Shown in pieces: positions 1 through 4,843 of a stretch of 5,527 bases of DNA. Position 1 is the first letter of the stretch. Each line of letters starts with the position of its first letter. The translations under genes were made by a program, and so were the position numbers. Under the pieces are notes generated by a model that saw nothing but the letters and a program-made list of their open reading frames with translations, did not search any database and was not told where the DNA came from. Source of the DNA: an uncultured Pseudomonadales bacterium (GTDB lineage: Bacteria > Pseudomonadota > Gammaproteobacteria > Pseudomonadales > Porticoccaceae); NCBI GenBank assembly GCA_937998635.1, contig CALLDA010000216.1, positions 1-5,527 on the forward strand. Reading direction: 5' to 3'.

Positions 1-276
1 AAACAATACTTCAACCGTATCGGTCAGTGCGTCACGGGGCTTAACATCACGATTGTAGGTATCTTTCCCGAAGTGCTCCAGGTCGCCTTCAAGGTTCGAG
101 TTGAACTGCCCCGTGCCTTCCGGCCGATAGTTCAAACGTAAATCCCTTTCCTCGGCAAATTTCTTCTTTATTTCATCATAATAGGATTGCGGCTTACTAT
201 CGTCTCCGGCAACGGGATCGAAGGAACTGAGTTGGGCGACGCCATCCTTCCCTGCGGTTTGTTTTGATTTAGCCAT
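1..276 (-). CDS. Baeyer-Villiger-type flavin monooxygenase, N-terminal part (cut by window edge)
   Basis: The minus strand is open from an ATG at 276 to the left edge, giving 92 residues with no stop. Residues about 41-58 (AEERDLRLNYRPEGTGQF) followed by a G-D-L-x-H-F and a D-x-Y element, then RDALTDTVEVLF at 81-92, match the N-terminal extension seen in the acetone / cyclopentadecanone / methyl-ketone monooxygenase branch of Baeyer-Villiger enzymes, where this stretch leads straight into the first FAD-binding GxGxxG motif. That motif would lie just beyond the window. Known family members use FAD and NADPH to insert oxygen next to a ketone carbonyl, giving an ester or lactone in the cytoplasm. 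The start is supported by AGAGGT (286-291) nine bases upstream and by a promoter further up. Residues 1-40 are Lys/Asp/Ser-rich and look disordered. Substrate cannot be told from this part. A related flavoprotein monooxygenase is the main alternative. Confidence 0.75.
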   Translation of the reverse strand, partial: MAKSKQTAGKDGVAQLSSFDPVAGDDSKPQSYYDEIKKKFAEERDLRLNYRPEGTGQFNSNLEGDLEHFGKDTYNRDVKPRDALTDTVEVLF

Positions 277-285
277 GCTGAAGCT

Positions 286-291
286 ACCTCT
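286..291 (-). promoter_or_regulatory. Ribosome binding site of the monooxygenase gene
   Basis: On the minus strand this reads AGAGGT, nine bases before the ATG at 276. It fixes the start of a gene whose end lies outside the window. Confidence 0.6.
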
Positions 292-370
292 AGGTTGTTA
301 GTAAATTGATTGATGCGCAGGCTTGGGAACACCCACTGTCGAATGCGCTGGTTTAATAATTGAACCCACA

Positions 371-400
371 AGTATGCAGGGCAGAGTGTTGATGGGTCAA
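371..400 (-). promoter_or_regulatory. Sigma70-like promoter for the monooxygenase gene
   Basis: On the minus strand the -35 box is TTGACC (395-400, five of six to consensus). After an 18-base spacer comes the -10 box CATACT (371-376, four of six). Transcription would start near 364, leaving a leader of about 88 bases. The -35 box lies inside an inverted repeat (387-402), and a second inverted repeat abuts it upstream (403-419), which favours a regulated promoter. This is read by eye and not tested. Confidence 0.5.
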
Positions 401-402
401 CA
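387..402. promoter_or_regulatory. Perfect inverted repeat over the -35 box (candidate operator)
   Basis: TGTTGA (387-392), four bases, then TCAACA (397-402) form a perfect 6+6 palindrome. It contains the -35 hexamer of the proposed monooxygenase promoter, so a protein bound here would block RNA polymerase. The size and spacing suit a dimeric helix-turn-helix regulator. No regulator gene lies in the window, so the factor is unknown. Confidence 0.45.
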
Positions 403-419
403 GTGATTTTAGTAATCAC
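403..419. promoter_or_regulatory. Second inverted repeat directly upstream of the promoter (candidate activator or operator site)
   Basis: GTGATT (403-408), five bases, then AATCAC (414-419) form a perfect 6+6 palindrome centred about ten bases upstream of the -35 box, roughly at -46. This is a common position for an activator touching RNA polymerase. The octamer ATCACGCT that begins inside the right arm (415-422) recurs at 444-451 in the same orientation, 29 bases on, so three GTGAT half-sites occur within about 50 bases. The binding protein is unknown. Confidence 0.4.
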
Positions 420-725
420 GCTAGGACCACGCGCAACCCCGGGATCACGCTTGATATTACCCCTATGCATATAAATTATGGGCATACCAATTATTGCATT
501 GACGCTCCCATATTCGCTTTTCTATCCATTAAAGCCTGCCACTCCACTGTGCAATGCCAAGTTAGCATTCAGCATAAAAAACCTGTGTTGATCCTGATCA
601 AAGCACAGCCATCTTGGCCTTGTCTGAATCAGGACGGATCACTATTCTCTCCGGACTTCCAAACAGGCTTTTCCATTGCCCCCAGTTTTTGCGGTTATGG
701 CTAAGGTATTACAACAACACACGAT

Positions 726-731
726 GAAGGA
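726..731 (+). promoter_or_regulatory. Ribosome binding site of the 70-residue protein
   Basis: GAAGGA lies eight bases before the ATG at 740. It is the main evidence that this short frame is a real gene and not a shadow. Confidence 0.55.
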
Positions 732-739
732 AACTGAAA

Positions 740-952
740 ATGAGCGGATCAAGCGCTGGTCAACTATATGGCCGAATGGATCTAGACGGGAACGTCTTAC
801 TCGAAGATGCCAATGGTGACATTGTCACCCGTATTGACGCTGACGTATATCCAGTCGATAGCAAGCTTTCTGCTCGGCAAGAGCACCCGGACGGTATCAC
901 CCTGACACGCTCAGACGCTGCGAAACTAGGGGTCGTTATTGAAGGCATGTAA
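740..952 (+). CDS. Small acidic hypothetical protein, 70 residues
   Basis: I do not recognise this protein. The ATG at 740 follows GAAGGA (726-731) with an eight-base gap, a strong ribosome binding site, and the frame runs to a TAA. The sequence begins MSGSSAGQLYGRMDLDGNVL and is rich in Asp, with two Asp-Gly/Asn-Gly turns (DLDGN at 14-18, DANGD at 23-27) that look like short beta-hairpin repeats. The middle reads IVTRIDADVYPVDSKLSA and the end is a short TRSDAAKLGVVIEGM tail. There is no signal peptide, membrane segment or cysteine, so a small soluble cytoplasmic protein is likely. It is the only likely plus-strand gene, transcribed away from the monooxygenase gene and towards the phosphatidyltransferase gene. 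The ribosome binding site makes a chance frame less likely, but function is unknown. Confidence 0.55.
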   Translation: MSGSSAGQLYGRMDLDGNVLLEDANGDIVTRIDADVYPVDSKLSARQEHPDGITLTRSDAAKLGVVIEGM

Positions 953-983
953 GCCGCCGATGACCGGCTGGGATTCTGACTGA

Positions 984-1142
984 GCGGTTAAAAAATCTGA
1001 GCACCTCGTCAGATTCCCCAGTACTAAAGGTGATGCGCTAGCACCATTTTATAACGAACAGTGGCGCTATATTATTTGGCTCGAACGCGAAAACCACCAG
1101 GGGCTCGTTGAACGCAATAATATTCTGTCAAACTTAAATTAA
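984..1142 (+). pseudogene. Coding-like frame without a start codon (possible gene remnant)
   Basis: Between a TGA at 981-983 and a TAA at 1140-1142, this plus-strand frame is open for 52 codons. The latter part reads like protein: FYNEQWRYIIWLERENHQGL (residues 22-41), then VERNNILSNLN and the stop. Codons such as CGC, CTC, CAG, GAA and CTG are used, and Trp, Tyr and Glu are well represented. There is no ATG, GTG or TTG in the frame, so it cannot be translated alone. It could be the C-terminal end of a gene whose front has been lost or frameshifted, or a chance open stretch; a frame of this length is not rare by chance. I do not recognise the family. Confidence 0.25.
990..1015 (-). terminator. 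Weak intrinsic terminator downstream of the phosphatidyltransferase gene
   Basis: On the minus strand AATCTGA, an eight-base loop and TCAGATT form a perfect 7-bp stem that runs into TTTT followed by AACC. It lies about 240 bases beyond the phosphatidyltransferase stop, with no better hairpin between. The stem is AT-rich, so termination may be partial. The right arm can also pair with GATTCTGAC at 972-980 with one mismatch. Confidence 0.4.
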
Positions 1143-1254
1143 TCGAAAGCACATTGACGTCGCTCAGACCGCGAACATGAAGGTCTTGGCGTTTAAAATA
1201 AAGCCTGTTGTCACCTCCGCCCCCCTGTCAAAGCCATACACCACAGTGACTCTA

Positions 1255-1884
1255 CTATTTCCTTCCAGTCATTTTTTCCCGAAACTCATCGCGGCGCTCG
1301 CGCAGTCGTTCAGCCTGACGCCGCATAATTTCTATGGCATGAAAAATAGTCGGCACGTTGTTACGGTTAGCCTTGAGGATCACGGTAATAAAAACCGCCT
1401 CCAGGGCCACCCAAATATCGAATATCACCACGGCCCGAAATAACAGGGATTCATCCAGCATCACCATCATGTAATAGGCCGGCACCATGGCTACCGCTGA
1501 GATCTTGGCTGACCAGGTGTGAAAGCTGGGGAGTTCACGAAACTTCAATAAGCCCAATGCGGTAGGCACCAGGTAACAGCCCATTCCGATATAAAGAAAC
1601 CAGGATTCTCGGGCAAAGATATCGGGCCATAGCCAGAGTAGGCCCAACACCATGGCTCCATAGGTTAAGGCATCGCCCCAGCTATCCAGCCTGGCACCCA
1701 GGTCACTGGTCTGATTTAATTTTCGAGCCAGGTAACCGTCAACCGCGTCGGTCGCCAGTGACACGGCCAATAGCGATAAAAACCAGGCTTCGAGTTGTTG
1801 ATCAGCAAGCGCTAGCAAGACAGGTGCCAGCAAGATTCGAGTGCCACTCAAAACATTGGGAATATTGATAGTTTCTTTTGCCAT
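1255..1884 (-). CDS. CDP-alcohol phosphatidyltransferase family membrane protein (PgsA-like)
   Basis: A 209-residue integral membrane enzyme of the CDP-alcohol phosphatidyltransferase family, which transfers a phosphatidyl group from CDP-diacylglycerol to an alcohol (for example glycerol-3-phosphate) at the inner membrane. The signature D-x2-D-G-x2-A-R-x8-G-x3-D-x3-D is intact: D46, D49, G50, A53, R54, G63, D67 and D71. These Asp residues bind the metals and the CDP group. The N-terminus NIPNVLSGTRILLAPVLL (7-24) is the usual first helix, and PSFHTWSAK (119-127) is another family motif. Several hydrophobic helices follow up to about 170. Residues 183-209 form a very basic, probably amphipathic tail rich in Arg and Glu. 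The start is fixed by a TAA two codons upstream in frame, yet no Shine-Dalgarno is visible before the ATG. The alcohol acceptor cannot be told; phosphatidylglycerophosphate synthase or a paralogue is the best guess. Confidence 0.85.
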   Translation of the reverse strand: MAKETINIPNVLSGTRILLAPVLLALADQQLEAWFLSLLAVSLATDAVDGYLARKLNQTSDLGARLDSWGDALTYGAMVLGLLWLWPDIFARESWFLYIGMGCYLVPTALGLLKFRELPSFHTWSAKISAVAMVPAYYMMVMLDESLLFRAVVIFDIWVALEAVFITVILKANRNNVPTIFHAIEIMRRQAERLRERRDEFREKMTGRK

Positions 1885-1922
1885 GTATTAACAGCTGATT
1901 TTCAATTCAACTAGCACAACTA

Positions 1923-1945
1923 CCTAAAACAGCCTAAAACCACCT
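1923..1945. repeat. Short tandem repeat, 10-bp unit
   Basis: CCTAAAACAG (1923-1932) is followed by CCTAAAACCA (1933-1942) and a partial CCT, about 2.3 copies. It lies 39 bases upstream of the phosphatidyltransferase ATG, in what would be its leader or promoter. Confidence 0.6.
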
Positions 1946-1988
1946 ATCAATCGCAAGCAAAGCAGTCACAAGACCATGAAATTTCAGC

Positions 1989-2024
1989 GCCAGGAGCTTC
2001 TAGTGCCAGGAGCTTCGAGCGCCA
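1989..2024. repeat. Short tandem repeat, 16-bp unit
   Basis: GCCAGGAGCTTCTAGT (1989-2004) and GCCAGGAGCTTCGAGC (2005-2020) differ at two or three final positions and are followed by a partial GCCA (2021-2024). It lies about 25 bases downstream of the rlmB stop, between rlmB and the phosphatidyltransferase gene. It probably arose by slippage or local duplication. No regulatory role is evident. Confidence 0.7.
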
Positions 2025-2049
2025 ACTTTAGCGCATTTTAGCCATTAAG

Positions 2050-2835
2050 CTAAACCGAAGCACAGGCGCGCTGCCGTCGAATTTCATACAGACACACACC
2101 CGTCGCAACAGATACATTAAGACTACTCACCACCCCGTGCATCGGCAATTTGACCAATCGATCACAGGCTTCTCGCGTTAAGCGGCGCAGGCCCTTGCCT
2201 TCGGCACCGACCACTAGCGCCACCGGCCCTGTAACGTCAGTATCGTAGAGTAGATCATCAGTGGTGCCATCGGCACCGATCACCCAAATACCGGCCGCCT
2301 TCAAGCGCTCCAGGGTTCTGACCAGGTTAGTAACCACCACAAATGGCACTGAGTCGGCAGCGCCAGACGCAACCTTCCTCACCACCGGCGTAATCCCAGC
2401 TGCTCTATCTCTGGTGGTTATTACCGCATGAACGCCTACCGCGTCGGCAGTACGCAGACAGGCGCCAAGATTATGGGGGTCGGTTATCTCATCAAGCACC
2501 AACAGCAGCGGCTGGTGCTCGGCATTTGTAGATGGCGAGCTAGATAAATTATCGAGTAGTTTATCCAGATAGCTTTCGTCGGCAACATCCCTTGCTTCAC
2601 ACAAAGCCGCAACACCCTGATGATTACCCTCACCCACCAGTTGATCCAGCTCTTTGCGAGTCGCCCACAACCAGGGGATATCCTGAGCATCGGCAAGTGT
2701 CTGGATGGTTTGTAAACGTCGATCTTTGCGACCCCGTAACAGGCGCAGCTCATGAACCTGACGGGCATCGGTCTTTAACAAGGCATGCACGGTGTGAATA
2801 CCGTACATCCATTGATTTGCTTGTTTGTCAGTCAT
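2050..2835 (-). CDS. rlmB: 23S rRNA (guanosine-2'-O)-methyltransferase RlmB
   Basis: A 261-residue SpoU/TrmH-type knotted methyltransferase. RlmB methylates the 2'-hydroxyl of G2251 in the 23S rRNA P-loop, using S-adenosylmethionine, in the cytoplasm. Residues 9-82 form the substrate-binding domain (YGIHTVHALL at 11-20; GNHQGVAAL at 70-78). The catalytic domain carries motif 1, LDEITDPHNLGACLRTADA (114-132) with N122 and catalytic R128; motif 2, VVGAEGKGLRRL (208-219) with E212; and motif 3, LPMHGVVSSLNVSVATG (230-246) with N240, forming the trefoil knot. It is slightly longer than the E. coli protein (243), mostly through a Ser/Asn-rich linker near 97-107. The start is fixed by a TAA immediately before the ATG in frame. 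Only a GGGA three bases upstream resembles a ribosome binding site. The neighbours do not share its function. Confidence 0.93.
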   Translation of the reverse strand: MTDKQANQWMYGIHTVHALLKTDARQVHELRLLRGRKDRRLQTIQTLADAQDIPWLWATRKELDQLVGEGNHQGVAALCEARDVADESYLDKLLDNLSSSPSTNAEHQPLLLVLDEITDPHNLGACLRTADAVGVHAVITTRDRAAGITPVVRKVASGAADSVPFVVVTNLVRTLERLKAAGIWVIGADGTTDDLLYDTDVTGPVALVVGAEGKGLRRLTREACDRLVKLPMHGVVSSLNVSVATGVCLYEIRRQRACASV

Positions 2836-2956
2836 TTATCCCGGCCTACACCCATGTCCATTGCCATTTATTAGCGGCGGGTATTCTAGTGGTTCAGCAG
2901 GAATAAATCCGGATTGTTTGGTGAATGACTCTGTCGTGCTTAATACCTGTGCGCCT

Positions 2957-2993
2957 AAAACAAGCTCAGGGTAGGAACCGACGCAAGCTTGTT
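2957..2993 (-). terminator. Possible terminator after the SMP-30-like gene
   Basis: On the minus strand AACAAGCT and AGCTTGTT pair over 8 bp around a 19-base loop, and the stem ends in TTTT before AGG. It begins about 70 bases beyond the stop at 3062. GGAAC/GTTCC (2974-2978 with 2991-2995) can form a competing, partly overlapping hairpin. The short T-run and long loop make it a weak candidate. Confidence 0.3.
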
Positions 2994-3061
2994 CCAGCTA
3001 CATTTTAGATATTTCTTAGGTACTACTCCTGAGATAAGCAACAGTGCGCCAGGCGCTTTCG

Positions 3062-4147
3062 TTAAACAGGATCCGGCACTGGCATCCGGCCAATGTACTC
3101 AGCAGCAATACCACCGATATATAGCTGACCTTCATATTCCAGCACGCTGGTTACCATGCCAAACGCGCCGTCGTGGGCATCGGCAAAATGGGTAATATTG
3201 CCTTCCATATCGACACCCACAAACAAGCCGTAGCCGGGCACGTTTAAACCATCAAAAAACTCCGGCACGGGTGCCAGAAATTTTGGCAAACGTAACATTA
3301 GCTTTTTCAGAAAAGGCTTGGGTGCCAGGGTTTCCAGCCTGGGAAAACGTGGAAAAGCCAGCGCCACCCAATAGGTGTCCTTGCCATTAAAGGTAATGTT
3401 GTCCGGGCCACCAGGCAGATTCTCAACAAAAGGTTCACTTTGCCCAACTTTTGGGCCTTTCAACCATAAACGCGTAACGCAAAACCCGAGGGTTTGGTTG
3501 ACCAGTAAATACTCATCGTCCGGCCCCATAGCAACACCATTGGATAGGTGCATACCATCCAGCACGACACTGCTGGTTTTGGTCGCTGGGTCATAACATA
3601 TCAATTCACCCAGGGCGTTATCTTCCATGATGGCGAAATCGGCATCATCTAAAGTCCACTTCGAGGAAATATCACTGAAATAGATTTTTCCATCTGCCGC
3701 GATCCCCAGATCATCCGGCACTTTATATTTACGACCATTAACACTGTCGCTCAACACACTGATTTCACCGGCTGGAGTTAGACACAGCAGACCTTTATTG
3801 GCATCGCAAATAATCAGGTTACCATCGGCGTCAAACTTCAAACCCAGTGGATGACCGCCGGTATTGCCCAGCACTTCCGGGTCACCCTGACTCTCAATGT
3901 GCATACGCACGACATCACCATTACCTAGCCCGGTGTAGATGTAACCGTCCTTTATAGCGGTCGCTTCTGGCCCAACGATTTTGCCCAGCCAAAGCTTTTC
4001 GGCACTGGACATAAGATTTCGGTGAGCAAAACGACCTTCATAGGGTGGCGCAAGGGGAGGGTTCCAGCCTTTGGGATCAATGGGCACAGGCCAGAACAAT
4101 AAATAAGCACCACCGAGAATAACAATCAAAATAAACAATTCAGCCAC
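3062..4147 (-). CDS. Membrane-anchored SMP-30/gluconolactonase/strictosidine synthase-like hydrolase
   Basis: A 361-residue protein with an N-terminal membrane anchor (hydrophobic 4-19, with Glu3 just before it and a PVPIDP end), so the propeller probably sits on the outer face of the inner membrane. The rest fits a six-bladed beta-propeller of the SMP-30/strictosidine synthase/APMAP group. Family landmarks are GPEAT (59-63), GGHPLGLKFDADGNL (97-111), VPDDLGIAADGKIYFSD (143-159), LSNGVAMGPDDEYLLV (201-216), RLWLKGPK (226-233) and PGGPDNITF (245-253). E61, D145/D146, N203 and D249 occupy the usual calcium-ligand positions, so a metal-dependent lactonase or esterase is plausible; true strictosidine synthase activity is not expected. 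Translation starts at GTG, with AGAGG (4154-4158) six bases upstream. The gene stands alone between its own promoter and a possible terminator. The substrate is unknown; lactones from the nearby monooxygenase are one idea. Confidence 0.82.
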   Translation of the reverse strand: MAELFILIVILGGAYLLFWPVPIDPKGWNPPLAPPYEGRFAHRNLMSSAEKLWLGKIVGPEATAIKDGYIYTGLGNGDVVRMHIESQGDPEVLGNTGGHPLGLKFDADGNLIICDANKGLLCLTPAGEISVLSDSVNGRKYKVPDDLGIAADGKIYFSDISSKWTLDDADFAIMEDNALGELICYDPATKTSSVVLDGMHLSNGVAMGPDDEYLLVNQTLGFCVTRLWLKGPKVGQSEPFVENLPGGPDNITFNGKDTYWVALAFPRFPRLETLAPKPFLKKLMLRLPKFLAPVPEFFDGLNVPGYGLFVGVDMEGNITHFADAHDGAFGMVTSVLEYEGQLYIGGIAAEYIGRMPVPDPV

Positions 4148-4153
4148 GACACA

Positions 4154-4158
4154 CCTCT
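4154..4158 (-). promoter_or_regulatory. Ribosome binding site deciding the GTG start
   Basis: On the minus strand this reads AGAGG, six bases before the GTG at 4147. It supports GTG as the true start; this start also keeps the complete hydrophobic anchor. Confidence 0.6.
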
Positions 4159-4200
4159 TCTAATTTTTGTGATTTGAGATATTGGGACACTGCCGCATTC

Positions 4201-4229
4201 AATATACGACCCACTTACGAAGCTTGCAA
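4201..4229 (-). promoter_or_regulatory. Sigma70-like promoter of the SMP-30-like gene
   Basis: On the minus strand TTGCAA (4224-4229, four of six) and TATATT (4201-4206, five of six) are separated by an ideal 17-base spacer. Transcription would begin near 4194, giving a leader of about 47 bases. Upstream, CCAGG-AAAA-CCTGG (4279-4292) forms a small perfect inverted repeat, a possible protein site or chance. Confidence 0.5.
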
Positions 4230-4382
4230 GGTGGTTTATAGGTGATCTAGATTTTATTCGATTTCGACCCTGACTCGCCCAGGAAAACCTGGACGATTAA
4301 ACAAAAGTAGCAAGCACGTTGTGTGAAAGAGTTTGCGCTAAGCAAGCTGTAGGGCACCTGGGGTTCAGGAATTATTTTACAA

Positions 4383-4419
4383 ATAAGCCCAGGGCGCTTA
4401 TTGACTGCCCTGGGCTTAT
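4383..4419 (-). terminator. Intrinsic terminator of the hydratase operon
   Basis: A perfect 13-bp inverted repeat, ATAAGCCCAGGGC (4383-4395) with GCCCTGGGCTTAT (4407-4419), encloses an 11-base loop. It begins eight bases after the TGA of the last operon gene. On the minus strand the stem runs into TTGT, so the T-run is short, but the stem is very stable. Confidence 0.8.
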
Positions 4420-4427
4420 ACCAACAA

Positions 4428-4838
4428 TCAGTTAAAACGGACTAGAGCATGCCCCGGAATAGTCACCTCGCCCTCGGCATTCTTCAGATAAAGATTCACT
4501 TTGACTTCTTTGGTTTCATCATTTTTTTCTTCAACCAGCCCCCCCGCCGTCATGGTCTCACCCAGGTAGGCAGCTCTACGATTAGCGTAGCCAAAAGACA
4601 CCATGGTAGCGTCTTCACCAATCCAGTCAGTGACCACCTGACCAATCCAGTCGCCCTGTAAGGGCCCGTCGAGGACGATGGCATCGTAGCCCTCCTCTTC
4701 GGTGGCGTAGGCATGGTCGAAGTGAATGCGGTGGGGGTTCCAGATAGCGGCATTGTACATAAACAGCTGCACAATGGTCGCGGTGTGGTCGCGGCTGGGC
4801 AGTTCACTGCCGACGGTAATATCTTCGTAACGCAACAT
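4428..4838 (-). CDS. MaoC/HTD2-like (R)-specific enoyl-CoA hydratase subunit
   Basis: A 136-residue single hot-dog-fold protein of the MaoC dehydratase family, acting on CoA-bound (or acyl-carrier-bound) enoyl/3-hydroxyacyl substrates in the cytoplasm. WNPHRIHFDHAYA (33-45), followed by EEEGYDAIVLDGPLQGDW (47-64), closely matches the FNxHRIHYDxxYA...EGYxGLVVxGPL signature of HTD2-type dehydratases and mesaconyl-CoA hydratases. H39 is the likely catalytic His. The Asp of the classical D-x-N-P-x-H hydratase motif is not present (I32 in that place), as is usual for the HTD2 branch. It is the second gene of an operon: the start lies five bases after the upstream stop, and its ribosome binding site GAGG (4847-4850) sits inside the end of that gene, so translation is probably coupled. 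It likely pairs with the upstream product. Confidence 0.82.
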   Translation of the reverse strand: MLRYEDITVGSELPSRDHTATIVQLFMYNAAIWNPHRIHFDHAYATEEEGYDAIVLDGPLQGDWIGQVVTDWIGEDATMVSFGYANRRAAYLGETMTAGGLVEEKNDETKEVKVNLYLKNAEGEVTIPGHALVRFN

Positions 4839-4843
4839 AAAGC

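Larger units (their letters stand above)
277..739. other. Intergenic region between the divergent monooxygenase and small-protein genes
   Basis: About 460 bases without a convincing gene. The left half (277-451) holds the ribosome binding site, promoter and palindromes of the monooxygenase gene. In the right half I see only a long-range inverted repeat, TCCTGAT (592-598) with ATCAGGA (628-634) around a 29-base loop, of unclear meaning. No convincing promoter for the plus-strand gene at 740 was found. Open frames on both strands here lack a ribosome binding site and protein-like composition. Confidence 0.5.
953..1254. other. Intergenic region between two converging genes
   Basis: About 300 bases between the stop of the small plus-strand gene and the stop of the minus-strand phosphatidyltransferase gene. 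It opens with a short hairpin, AGCCG (952-956) with CGGCT (965-969), without a T-run. The minus-strand terminator and the start-less coding-like frame described separately follow. Nothing recognisable is seen from 1143 to 1254. Confidence 0.5.

Noticed and set aside
168..485. 105-codon minus-strand open frame
   Set aside because: It overlaps the monooxygenase start in another frame and runs through its promoter and palindromes. It has no ribosome binding site, and its composition is not protein-like.
592..634. Inverted repeat TCCTGAT / ATCAGGA as a terminator or regulatory hairpin
   Set aside because: The loop is 29 bases, there is no T-run on either side and no gene end lies nearby. It could be chance.
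465..704. 79-codon plus-strand open frame in the intergenic region
   Set aside because: No Shine-Dalgarno before the ATG. The sequence is rich in Cys, His and Ser with no domain feel, and ends without context. It is most likely a chance frame.
1177..1443. 88-codon plus-strand open frame
   Set aside because: It overlaps the end of the phosphatidyltransferase gene antisense and has no ribosome binding site. The minus-strand product carries clear family motifs.
2037..2054. TTTAGC-N6-GCTAAA hairpin as the rlmB terminator
   Set aside because: It overlaps the stop codon, the stem is short and AT-rich, and on the minus strand it is followed by AAAATGCG and not by a T-run.
2484..2906. Open frames on both strands overlapping rlmB (2484-2768 minus, 2592-2906 plus)
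   Set aside because: Shadows of rlmB, whose motifs are complete in its own frame.
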